From Chamaelirium japonicum (lineage: Eukaryota; Streptophyta; Magnoliopsida; Liliales; Melanthiaceae), in NCBI GenBank assembly GCA_947650365.1, contig OX393557.1, positions 50,629,472 through 50,693,471 of the forward strand: DNA of 64,000 bases. Reading direction: 5' to 3'. Positions 13,818 through 26,700 of this stretch are shown here, piece by piece. The translations under genes were made by a program, and so were the position numbers. The notes under the pieces were generated by a model. It did not search any database. It was not told the origin of the DNA and saw nothing but the letters and a program-made list of their open reading frames with translations. How positions within the stretch are numbered: position 1 is the first letter of the stretch; each line of letters starts with the position of its first letter.

Positions 13818-16469
13818 AGCCTCTCAATATGCTCTCTGTTTTTGGGATTGCAACTAGACTCCCTATATTTAGTGAACCAAAATCGTTCCATATTTTTTTT
13901 AAACCCCCACCCGATAACCTTAAGTAAATTATTTACAATCGAGCAATTCTCCCAAAAACACCCTCTAAGAGCCTCGCCATTGCCTCCCAAAAACATCCTA
14001 AAATTATAAGAAAATTAAATATAAATCAAGCATTCCTCCATAAAACATCCTCTAAGAGCCTCGCAATATGCCTTTCTATTTTTAGGATTGCTACTAGACT
14101 CCGTATATTTAGGTAGCCAAAATCGCACCATATTTTTTTTGAATACCCACCCAATAACCTTAAGTAAATTATATACAATTGTGCACTCCTCCCTAAAACA
14201 CCCTCTAAGGGCCACGCAATATGCTCTCTATTTTTGGGATTGTTACTAGACTCCCTATATTTAGGATGCAAAAATTACTCCATATTTATTTTATACCCCA
14301 ACCCATCAAACTTAAGTAAATTATATACAATTGAGTATTCCACCCAAAAACACCTTAAATGAGCATTGTCATTGCCTCCTTATTTTTGGGATCGCTACTA
14401 GACTCCCTATATTTGGGGAGTCAAAATCGCACCTAATTTCTTAAGGCACCCACCCGAAAATAATAACTAAATTCCCCAAAATACTTTCTAAAAGTCTCGC
14501 AATATGCTCTCTATTTTTGGGTTTGCTACTAGACTCCCTATATTTAGGGAACCAAAACTGCTCTATATTTTTTTGAACCCCCACCCGACAACCTTTAGTA
14601 AATTACATACAATCGAGTACTCCTCCCAAAAACACTCTCTATGAGCCTCGCAATATGCTCTATATTTTTTGGGATTGCTAATAGACTCCTTATATTTAGG
14701 GAGCCAAAATTGCTCCATATTTTGTTTGAACCCCCACCCGATAAACTTAAGTAAATTATACACCATCGAGCTTTCCTCCCAAAAACACCCTCTAAAAGCC
14801 TCGCCATTGCCTCCCAAAAATACCCTAAAATCATAAGTAAATTATATATAAATCAAGCACTCCTCCCTAAAACACCCACTAAAAGCCTCGCAATATGTCT
14901 CTCTATTTTTGGAATTGCTACTGGACTCCTTATATTTAGGGAACCAAAACCGCTTCATATTTTTTTTGAACCTCCACCCGACAACCTTAAGTAAATTATA
15001 TACAATCGAGCAATCCTCCCTAAAATAACCTCTAAGAGCCTAATATCCTCTCTATTTTTGGGATTGCTACTAGGCTCCATAAATTTAGAGAGCCAAAACT
15101 GCTTCATATTTTTTTTGAACCCCCACCCGACAACCTTAAGTAAATTATATACAATCGAGCAATCCTCCTAAAAACACCCTCTAATAGCCTCGCAATATGC
15201 TCTATATTTTTAGGATTGCTACTAGACTCCCTATATTTAGGGAGCCAAAACGACTCCTTATTTTTTTTGAACCCCCACCCAACAACCTTAAGTAAATTAT
15301 ATACAATCGAGCACTCCTCCCTAAAACACCTTCTAAGAGACTCACAATATGCTCTTTATTTTTAGGATTGCTACTGGACTTCCTATATTTATTGAGCCAA
15401 AACTGCCCCATATTTTTTTTAAACCCACACCCGATGACCTAAAGTAAATTATATAAAATCGAGCACTCCTCCCTAAAACACCCTTTAAGAGACTCGCAAT
15501 ATGCTCTATATTTTTGGGATTGCTACTAGACTTACTATTTTTCAACCCCCACCCGACAACCTTAAGTAAATTAAATACAATCGAGCTTTCCTTCCAAGAA
15601 CACCCTCTAAGAGCCTCACTATTGCCTTCCAAAAATACCCTAAAATCATAAGGTAAATATAAATCAACCACTCCTCCCTAAAACACCATCTAAGAGTCTC
15701 TCAATATGCCTCTTTATTTTTGGGATTGCTACTAGACTCCCTATATTTAGGAAGCCAAAATCGTTCTATATTTTTTTTAAACCCCCACCCAACAATCTGA
15801 AGCAAATTATATACAATCGCATAGTCCTCCCTAAAACACCATCTAAGAACCTGGCAATATGCTCTCTATTTTTAGGTTTGCTACTAGACTCCCTATATTT
15901 ATAGAGCCAAAATCTCTCTATATTTTTTTTGAACCCCCACCCGACAACCTTAAGTAAATTATATACAATCGAGCATTCCTCCCCAAAACACCATCTAATA
16001 GCCTCGTAATATACTCTCTATTTTTGGGATTGCTACTAGACTCCCTATATTTAGGGAGGCAAAACCGCTCTATATTTTTTTTGAACCCCCAGCCGAAAAA
16101 CTTATGTAAGTTATATACAATCGAGCACTCCTCCCTAAAATACCCTCTAAGAGCCACGCAATATGCTCTCTATTTTTTAGATTGCTACTAGACTTCCAAT
16201 ATTAGGGAGCCAAAACCGCTCCATATTTTTTTTAAACACCCATAGGGCAAACTTAAGTGAATTATATACAATCGAGCACTACTCCCTTAAACACCTTCTA
16301 ATTGGCTCACAATATGCTCTCTATTTTTGGGATTGCTTCTAGACTCCCTATATTTATGGAGCCAAAACCGCTCCATATTTTTTTTGAACCCCCACCCGAC
16401 AACCTTAAGTAAATTATATACAAATGAACATTCCTCCCAAAAACACCCTTTAAGAGCCTCACCATTTCC
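13818..16469. repeat. AT-rich tandem satellite, segment between the two MITEs
   Basis: The same 152/240-bp satellite in the same orientation continues here. It includes a type C monomer near 14390 whose tail is shortened ('aaattccccaaaatactttc', missing the usual 'atatacaatcgagcactcct'). No gene is seen. Confidence 0.95.
16462..16469. repeat. 8-bp target site duplication, left (MITE B)
   Basis: The word 'ccatttcc' precedes the terminus. The right copy at 16985-16992 is 'ccattgcc' (7 of 8 identical), and the undisturbed satellite reads 'ccattgcctccc', so the left copy carries one later substitution. Confidence 0.8.
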
Positions 16470-16984
16470 TAGGGGTGGCAATTCTTGACCCGACCCGCCA
16501 ACCCGACCCGAACCCGACCCGAAGTTAGCGGGTTTGGGTTTGGCCTAAACGGGTTCGGGTCATAAATGGGTCGACCCATTGACCCGTTTATTTAATGGGT
16601 CGGGTTCGGGTTTTTACTTATAACCTGATTGACCCAACTTGACCCATTTAACAAATGGGTCGTGTCAACCCGACCTGACCCGACCCGAGCCAACCTGAAC
16701 CAACCCGATCAAACCCGGCCCAATCCGACTTGTCTTGACCCAACCCAACAGGTTTACAAGGGTTCTATTTACCCAACCCGAGCCAACCCGACCCGACCCG
16801 GTTAGTAAACGGGTTAAACGGGTCGGGTCGGGTCGGGTCAACCCTTTTATTAGGCGGGTCAGGTTTGGGTTTGAGTTTTTGACCCGTTTAATAAATGAGT
16901 TAGGTTTGGGTTGGGTGTTTTACCCTTATACATATGTCTCAACCCGACCCGAACCCGACCAGACCTAACCCATTGCCACCCCTA
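16470..16984. mobile_element. MITE B, hAT-like, 515 bp, same family as MITE A
   Basis: Same 13-bp terminal inverted repeats (TAGGGGTGGCAAT / ATTGCCACCCCTA) and the same internal order of words as MITE A: 'cttgacccgacccgccaacc' after the left end, 'ggcctaaacgggttcgggtc', and 'cccttatacatatgtctcaa' near the right end. It is about 21 bp shorter, mainly through fewer CCCGA units near 16675-16700. Orientation matches MITE A. Its target site is at a different phase of the satellite monomer, so the two are separate insertions rather than one insertion copied with the array. No transposase is encoded. Confidence 0.9.
16820..16837 (+). other. Potential G-quadruplex motif in MITE B
   Basis: Four GGG tracts separated by TC, on the plus strand. 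This fits the G3 N2 G3 N2 G3 N2 G3 consensus. It is a by-product of the CGGGT repeats in the MITE. Confidence 0.6.
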
Positions 16985-17099
16985 CCATTGCCTCCCAAAA
17001 ATACCCTAAAATCATAAGTAAATTATATATAATTCTAGAACTCCTTCCTAAAATACCCTCTTAGAGCCTCGCAATATGTCTTTCTATTTTTGGGATTGC

Positions 17100-20000
17100 T
17101 ACTAGACTCCCTATATTTAGGTAGCCAAAACCGCTCCATCTTTTTTTTTAACGCCCTCTTGAGAACCTTAAGTAAATTATAAACAATCGAGCACTCCTCC
17201 CTAAAACACCCTCTAAGAGCCTCGTAATATGCTCAATATTTTTGGGATTGCCAAATTCACTCCATTTTTTTTTGAACCCACAACCGTTAACTTTATTAAA
17301 ATTATATACAATCGAGCATTCCTCCCAAAAACACCATATATAAGCATCAACATTATCCCCTTATTTTTGGGATCGCTACTAGACTCCCTATATTTGGGGA
17401 ACCAAAATCACTCCCAATTTCTTAAGGCTCCCTCCCGATAATCATAACAAAATTATGTACAATCGAGTATTCCTCCCTAAAACACTTACTAAGAGCCTCG
17501 TAATATGTCCTCTATTTTTGGGATTGCTACTATACTCCCTATATTTAGGGAGCCAAAACCGCACTATATTTTTTTTGAACCCCCATCCGATAATCTTTAG
17601 TAAATTATATATAATCGAGCATTCCTTCTAAAAACACCCTCTAAGAGCCTCGCCATTGCTACCCAAAAACACCCTAAAATCATAAGTAAATTATATATAA
17701 ATCAAGCACTCCTCCCTAAAATATCCTCTAAGAGCCTTGCAATATGCCTCTCTATTTTTTGAATTGCTACTAGACTCCCTATATTAAAGGAGTCAAAATC
17801 GCTCTATATTTTGTTCACACCCCCACCCGACAACCTTAAGTAAATTATATACAATCGAGCACTCCTCCATAAAACACTATCTAAGAGCCTCGCAGTAAGC
17901 TTTCTATTTTTTGGATTGCTACTAGACTCCCTATATTTAGAGTGCCAAAACCGCTCCATATTTTATTTGAACCCCCACCCAAAAACCTTAAGAAAATTAT
18001 ACACAATCGAGCATTCTTCCCAAAAACACCCTCTAAGAACCTCGCCATTGCCTCTCAAAAACATACTAAAATAAAAAGTTAATTATATTAAAATCAAGCA
18101 CTCCTCCCTAAAACACCCTCTAAGAGTCTCATAATATGCCTCTCTATTTTTGGGATTGCTACAAAACTCCTTATATTTAGGGAGCCAAAATCACTCCATA
18201 TTTTTTTTGAACCTCAATTCGACAACCTTAAATAAAATATATACAATCGAGCACACCTCCCTAAAATACCCTCTAAGTGCCTAATATGCTCTCTAATTTT
18301 AGGATTGCTACTAGACTCCATATATTTAGGGAGCCAAAACTGCTCCATATTTTTTTGAACCCCCACCCGACAACCTTAAGTAAATTACATACAATCGAGC
18401 ATTCCTCCCAAAAACACCCTCTAATAGCCTCACAATATGCTACATATATTTGGGATTGCTATTAGACTCCCTATATTTAGGGAGCCAAAACCGCTCCATA
18501 TTTTTTTGAACCCCCACACGACAACCTTAAGTAAATTATATACAATCGAGCATCCCTCCGTAAAACACCATCTAAGAGCCTCGCAATATGCTCTCTATTT
18601 TTGGGATTACTACTAGACTCCCTATATGTAGGGAGCCAAAATCGCCCCATATTTTTTTTGAACCCCCATCTGATAATCTTAAGTGAATTATATACAATCG
18701 AGTATGTACTCCTCCCTAAAACACCCTCTAAGAGCCTCGTAATATACGCTCTATTTTTGGGATTGCTACTAGATTCCCTATATTTAGAGAGCCAAAACTG
18801 CTCTATATTATTTTTCAACCCCCACCTGACAACCTTAAGTAAATTATATACAATCGAGCTTTCCTCCAAAAAATACCCTTTAAAAGCCTCTTCATTACCT
18901 CACAAAAACACCCTAAAATCATAAGTAAATTATATATAAATCAAGTACTCCTCTCTAAAATACCCTCTAAGAGCCTCGCAACATGCCTCTCTATCTTTCG
19001 GATTGCTATTAGACTCCCTATATTTAGTGAGCCAAAACTACTCCATATTTTTTTTGAACCCCCACCCGATAATATTAAGTAAATTACATACAATCGAGCA
19101 CTCTTTAAAATACCCGTCTAAGAGCCTCGCAATATGCTCTCTATTTTTGGGATTGCTACTAGGCTTGTTATATCTAGGGAGCCAAAACCACTCCATATTT
19201 TTTTGAACCCCCACCCGACAACCTTAAGTAAATTATATACAACTGGGCATTTCTCCCAAAAACACTCTCTTATAGCCTCGTAATATGCTCTCTATTTTTG
19301 AGATTGCTACTAGACTCCCTATATTTAGGGAGGTAAAATTGCTTCATATTTTTTTTGAACCCCCACCCAACAACCTTAAGGAAATTATATATAATCGAGC
19401 ACTCCTCTCTAAAATATCCTCCAATAGCCTCACAATATGCTTTCTATTTTTGGGTTTTCTACTAGACTCCCTATATTTAGGAAGCCAAAACCGCTCCATT
19501 TTTTTTTTAACCCCCACCAGACAACCTTAAGTTACTTATATACAATCAAGCACTCTTCCCTAAAACACCCTGTAAGAGCCTCGTAATATGCTTTCTATTT
19601 TTGGGATTGCTACTAGACTTTCTATATTTAGGGAGCCAAAACTGCTCCAAATTTTTTTTGAACCCCCACCCGACAACCTTAAGTAAATTATACACAATCG
19701 AGCTTTCCTCCCAAAAACACCCTCTAAGAGCCTTGCCATTGCCTCCCAAAAATACCCTAAAATCATAAGTAAATTAAATATAAATCAGGCACTCCTTCCT
19801 AAAACACTCTCTAAGAGCTTCGCAACATGCCTCTTTATTTTTGTGTTTGCTACTAGACTCTTATATTTAGGGAGCCAAAATCGTTCCATATTTTTTTTGA
19901 ACCCCCACTAGACAACCTAAAGTAAATAATATTTAATCGAGCACTACTCCCAAAAATACCCTCTAAGAACCTCGCAATATGCTCTCTATTTTTAGGATTG

Positions 20001-23000
20001 CTAATAGACTCCCTATATTTATGGAGCCAAAATTGCTCCATTTCTTTTTTGAACCCGCACCCGATAACGTTAAGTAAATTACATACAATCGAGCACTCCT
20101 CCTTAAAACATCATCTAAAAGCCCCACAATATGCTCTTTATTTTTGGGATTGCTACTAGACTCCCTATATTTAAGGAGCTAAAACCGCTTCATAATTTTT
20201 TTGAACCTCCACCCAACAACCTTACGTAAATTATATACAAATGAGCATTCCTCCCAAAAACACCCTCTGAGAGCCTCACTATTGCCTCCCAAAAACACCC
20301 TAAAATCATAAGTAAATTATATATAAATCTAGCACTACTTTCTAAAACACCCTCTAAGAGCCTCGCAATATGACTTTTTATTTTTGGGATTGCTACTAGA
20401 CTCCCTATATTTAGGTCGCCAAAATTGCTCCATATTTTTTTTGAACGCCCACCTGAGAACCTTAAATGAATTATATACAATCAAGCACTCCTCCCTAAAA
20501 CACCCTCTAAGAGCCTCGCAATATGCTCTCTATTTTGGAGATTGCTACTAGACTCCCTATATTTAGGAAGCCAAATCCGCTCCATATTTTTTTTGAATCC
20601 ATAACCGTCAACCATAAGTAAATTATATACAATCGAGCATTCCTCCCAAAAACACCTTATATGAGCAATGCCATTACCTCCTTATTTTTGGGATCGCTAC
20701 TAGACTCTTTATACTTGGGGAGCCAAAATCACTCCCAATTTCTTAAAACTCCCACCCGATAATCATAACAAAATTATATACAATCGAGCACTCCTCTCTA
20801 AAATACTTTCTAAGAGCCTCAAAATATGCTCTCTATTTTTGGGATTACTACTAGACTCCCTATATGTAGGGACCCAAAATCGTACTATATTTTTTTTTAA
20901 CCCTCACCCAACAATCTTTAGTAAATTATATATAATCGAGCATTCGTCCCAAAAACACCCTCTAAGAGCCTCGCTATTGCCACCCAAAAACACCATAAAA
21001 TCATAAGTAAATTATATATAAATCAAGCACTCCTCTCTAAAATACCCTTTAAAAGCCTTGCAATATACCTCTCTATTTTTGGGATTACTACTAAACTCCC
21101 TATATGTAAGGAGCCAAAATCGCTCCATATTTTTTTTGCACCACCACCAGACAACCATAAGTAAATTATATACAATCAAGCACTCCTCCCTAAAATACTC
21201 TCTAAGAGCCTCATAATATTTATTCTATTTTTTGGGATTGCTACTAGACTCCTTATATTTAGAGTGCCAAAACCACTCCATATTTTATTTGTAACCCCAC
21301 CGACAACCTTAAGCAAATTATACATAATCGAGCATTTCTCCCAAAAACACCCTCTAAGAGCCTCGCCATTGCCTCCCAAATACACCCTAAAATCAAAAGT
21401 TAATTATATTTAAATCAAGCACTCACCCACAAAACACCCTCTATGAGCCTCGTAATATGTCTCTCTATTTTTGGGATTGCTACAAGTCTCCGTATATTTA
21501 GGGAGCCAAAATCGCTCCATATTATTTTTGAACCTCCACCTGGCAACCTTAAATAAAATATATATAATCGAGCACACCTCCCAAAAACACCCTCTAAGAG
21601 CCTAATATGCTCTCTAATTTTTGGATTGCTACTAGACTCCCTATATTTAGGGAGCCAAAACCACTCCATATTTTTTTTGAACCCCCACCGGACAACCTTA
21701 AGTAAATTATATACAATCGAGCATTTCTCCCAAAAACACGCTCTAATAGCCTCATAATATGGTATCTATTTTTGGGATTACTACAAGACTCCCTATAGTT
21801 AGGGAGCCAAAACCGCACCATATTTATTTGAACCCCCACCCGACAACCTTAAGTAAATTAAATACAATCGAGTACTTCTCCCTAATATACCGTCTAAGAG
21901 CCCCATAATATGCTCTCTATTTTTGGGATTGCTACTAGACTCCTTATATGTAGAGAGCCAAAACCGCCCCATATTTTTTTTGAAGCCCCACTCGACAACC
22001 TTAAGTAAATTATATACAATCGATTACTCCTCCCGAAAACACCCTCTAAGAGCCTCGTAATATACTCTCTATTTTTGGGATTGCTACTAGACTCCCTATA
22101 TTTAGGGAGCCAAAATTGCTCCATATTATTTTTGAACCCCCACCCGACAACCTTAAGTAAATTATATACAATCAAGCTTTCCTCCCAAAAATACCCTCTA
22201 AAAGCCTCTCCATTGCTTCGGAAAAACACCCTAAAATCATAAGTAAATTATATATAAATCAAGCACTCCTCTCTGAAACACCCTCTAAGAGCCTCGCAAC
22301 ATGCCTATCTATTTTTGGGATAGTTATTAGAAACCCTATATTTATGGAGCCAAAATTGCACCATATTTTTTTTGAACCCCCACCCGACAACCTTAAGTAA
22401 ATTATATATAATCAAGCACTCCTAAAAACAACTACTAAGAGCCTCGCAATATGCTATCTATTTTTGGGATTGCTACTAGATTCGTAATATCTAGGGAGCC
22501 AAAATAACTTCATATTTTTTTGAACCCCACCCGACAGCCTTATGTAAATTATATACAACTGAGCATTCCCCCCAAAAACACCCTCTATAACATCGTAATA
22601 TGCTTTCTATTTTTGGGATTGCTAATAGACTCCCTAAATAAAATTTCTCCATATTTTTTTTGAACCCCCACCCGATAACCTTAAGGTTATTATATATAAT
22701 CGAGCACTTCTCTCTAAAATACCCTCTAAGAGCCTCGCAATATACACTCTATTTTTGGGTTTGCTACGAGACTCTCTATATTTAGGGAGCCAAAACTGCT
22801 CCATATTTTTTTTGAACCCCCACCAGATAACCTTAAGTAAATTCTATACAATCAAGCACTCTTTCCTAAAACACCCTATAAGAGCCTCGTTGCTCTATAT
22901 TTTTGGGATTGCTACTAGATTCCATATTTTTAGGGAGCCAAAACCCCTCCATATTTTTTTTGAACACCCACACAACAACCATAAGTAAATTATATACAAT

Positions 23001-23700
23001 TGAGCATTCCTTCCAAAAACACCTTCTACGAGCCCACCATTGCCTCCCCAAACTCCCTAAAATCATAAATAAATTATATATAAATCAAGCACTACTTTCT
23101 AAAACACATTCTAAGAGCCTCGCAATATGCATTTCTATTTTTGGGATTGCTACTAGACTCCGTATATTTTGGTAGCCAAAATCACACCATATTTTTTTTG
23201 AACTCCCAACCAATAACCTTAAGTAAATTATATACAATCGAGTACTCCTCCCTAAAATATCCTCTAAGAGCCTCGTAATATTCTCTCTATTTTTTGGGAT
23301 TGCTACTAGACTCCCTATATTTAAGAAGCCAAACCCACTCCATATTTTTTTTGAAACTTGACCTATCAACCTTAAGTAAATTACATACAATCAAGCATTC
23401 CTCTTAAAAACACCCTATAAGAGCCTAGCTATTGCCTCCTTATTTTTGGGATTGCTAGTAGACTCCCTATAATTGGGGAGCCAAAATCGTTCCTAATTTA
23501 TCAAGGCTCCCACCTGATAATAATAACTAAATTATATGCAATCAAGCACTCCTCCCTAAAACACACTCTAAGAGCCTCGCAATGTGCTCTCTATTTTTAG
23601 GATTGCTACTAGACTCCATATATTTAGGGAGCCAAAATTGCTCCATATCTTTTTTAAACCCCCACCCGACAACCTTAAGTACATTATATACAATCGAGCA
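17100..23700. repeat. Older higher-order repeat, two copies at a 3.32-kb offset
   Basis: Shared rare variants recur at a constant offset. The type C anchor is at 17370 and 20691 (3321). 'tttagagtgccaaaacc' has its 'agtgcc' at 17941 and 21263 (3322). 'tatctaggg' is at 19171 and 22488 (3317). Other shared private variants are 'cataacaaaattat', 'aaaagttaattatatt', 'aaccgt(t/c)aac' before the type C unit, and 'atattatttt' in place of the T-run. The copies differ at many sites, so this duplication is old. The end points are approximate. Confidence 0.7.
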
Positions 23701-26700
23701 TTCCTCCCAAAAATATCCTCTAAAAGCCACGCCATTGCCTCCCAAAAATACCCTAAAATCATAAGTAAATTATATATAAAAAGAGCACTCCTCCCTAAAA
23801 CACCCACTAAGGGCCATGCAATATGCCTCTCTATTTTTGGGATTGCTACTAGACTCCTTATATTTAGGGAGCCAAAACCGCTCCATATTTTTTTTGAACC
23901 CTCACTCGACAACCTTAAGTAAATTATATACAATCGAGCATTCCTCCCAAAAACACCCTCTAATAGCCTCGTAATATACTCTCTATTTTTGGGATTGCTA
24001 CTAGACTCCCTATATTTAGAGATCCAAAACCGCTCTATATTTTTTTTGAACCCCCACTCGATAACCTTAAGTAAATTATATATTATTGAGCACTCCTCTC
24101 TAAAATACCCTCTAAGAGGCTCGCAATATGCCTCTATTTTAGGGATTGCTACTAGACTCCCTATATTTAGGTAGCTAAAACCGCTCTATATTTTTTTTGA
24201 ACCCCCACCCGACACCCTCTAAGAGCCTCACAATATGCTCTAAAATTTTGGGATTGCTACTAAACTCCCTGTATTTAGGAAGCCAAATTTGCTCCATATT
24301 TTTTTGAGCCCCCACCCGACAACCTTAAGTAAATTATATATAATCGAGCATTCCTTCCAAAAACACCCTCTAAGAGTCTCACCATTACCTCTCAAAAACA
24401 CCCTAAAATGATAAGTAAATTATGTATAAATCATGCACTCCTCCTTAAAACACCCTCTAAAAGCCTCGTAATATGTCGTTCTATTTTTGCGATTGCTACT
24501 AGACTCCCTATATTTAGGAGGCCAAAACCGATCGATTTTTTTTTTTTGAACGCCCACCTGACAACCTTAAGTAAATTATATACAATCGAGCAGTCTTCCC
24601 TAAAACACCCTCTAAGAGCCTCACAATATGTGCTCTATTTTTCGGACTGCTACTAAACTCCCTATATTTAGGGAGCCAAAACCGCTCCATATTTTTTTTG
24701 AACCCCTACCCTTCAACCTTAAGTAAATTATATATAATCGAGTATTTCTCCCAAAAACACCCTCTAATAGCCTCATAATATGCTCTCTATTTTTGGGATT
24801 GCTACTAGACTACCTATATTTAGGTAGACAAAATCGCTCTATATTTTTTGTGAAACCCAACCCGACAACCTTAAGTAAATTATATACAATCGAGTACTCC
24901 TCCCTAAAGCACCCTCTAAGAGCCTCACAATATGCTCTTTATTTTTGGGATTGCTACTAGACTCCCTATATTTAGGGAGCCAAATCTACCCCATATTTTT
25001 TTTGAACCCCCACAGTACAACCTTAAGTAAATTGTATACAATCGAGCACTCCTCCCTAAAATACCGACTAAGAGCCTCATAATATGCTCCATATTTTTTT
25101 TGAACCCCCACCCGATAACCTTAAGTAAATTATATACAATCGACCATTCTTCCCAAAAATACCCTCTAAGAGCCTAGCCATTGCCTCCCCAAAATACCCT
25201 AAAATCAAAACTAAATTATATATAAATCAAGCACTCCTTCCTAAAACACCCTCTAAGAGACTCGCAATATGTCTTTCTATTTTTGGGATTGCTACTAGAC
25301 CCCCTATATTTAGGTAGCCAAAACCTCTCCATATTTTTTTAATCGCACACCCGACCACCTTAAGTAAATTATATACAATTGAGCACTCCTTCCTAAAACA
25401 CCCACTAAAAGCCTGGTAATATGCTCTCTATTTTTGGGATTGCTACTAGACTCCCTATATTTAGGGAGCCAAAACCGCTCCATATTTTTTTTGAAACCCC
25501 ACCCGTCAGTATTAAGTAAATTATATACAAACTAGCATTCTACCCAAAAATACCCTCTAAGAGCCTCGTCATTGCTACTAGAATCCTTATATTTAAGAAG
25601 CCAATACGGCTCCATATTTTTTTTAAACCCCCACCCAATAACCTTAAGTAAATTATATACAATCGAGCATTCCTCCCAAAAATAACATATAATAGCCTCG
25701 CAATATGCTCTCTATTTTTGGAATTGCTACTAGACTCTATATATTTAATGAGCCAAAACAACCCCATATTTTTTTTAAATCCCTGCAAGACAACCTTAAA
25801 TAAATTATATACAATAGATCACTCCTTCCTAATACACCCTTTAAGAGTCTCGTAATATGCTCTCTATTTTTGGGATTTTCACTAGACGCCCTATATTTAG
25901 GAAACCAAAACCGCTCCATATTTTTTTTGAACCCCCACCCAACGACCTTAATTAAATTATATATAAATAAGAATTCCTCCAAAAAATACCCTCTAAGAGT
26001 CATGCTATTGCCTCCCAAAAATACCCTAAAATCATATGTAAATTATATATAAGTCAAGCATTCATTCCTAAAACACCCTCTAAGAGCCTCGCAATATGCC
26101 TCTCTATTTTGGGATTGCTACGAGACTCCCTATATTTAGGGAGCCAAAACCGCTCCTTATTTTTTTTGAATCCCCACCCGACAACCTTAAGTAAATTATA
26201 TACAATCGAGCACTCCTTAAAACACCCTCTAAGAGCCTCGCAATATGCTCTCTATCTTTGGGATTGCTACTAGACTCTTTATATTTAAGGAGCCAAAACC
26301 ACTCCATATTTTTTTTGAACCCCTACCCTACAACCTTAAGTAAATTATATAAAATCGACCATTCCTCCAAAAAACACCATCTAATAGCCTCATAATATGC
26401 TCTTTATTTTTGGGATTGCTATTAGACTCCCTATATTTAGGGAGCCAAAATCGCTCCATATTTTTTTTGAATCCCTACCCAACAACCTTAAGTAAATTAT
26501 ATACAATCCTCTCTAAAATACCCTATAAGAGCCTCGCAATATGCTCTCTATTTTTGGGATTGCTACTAGACTCCCTATATTTTGGGAGCCAAAATCGCTC
26601 CTTATTTTTTTTGAACCCCTACCTGATAACCTTAAGTGATCTGTTTACAATCAAGCACTCCTCCCTATAGCACCCTCTAAGAGCATCGCAATATGCTCTC

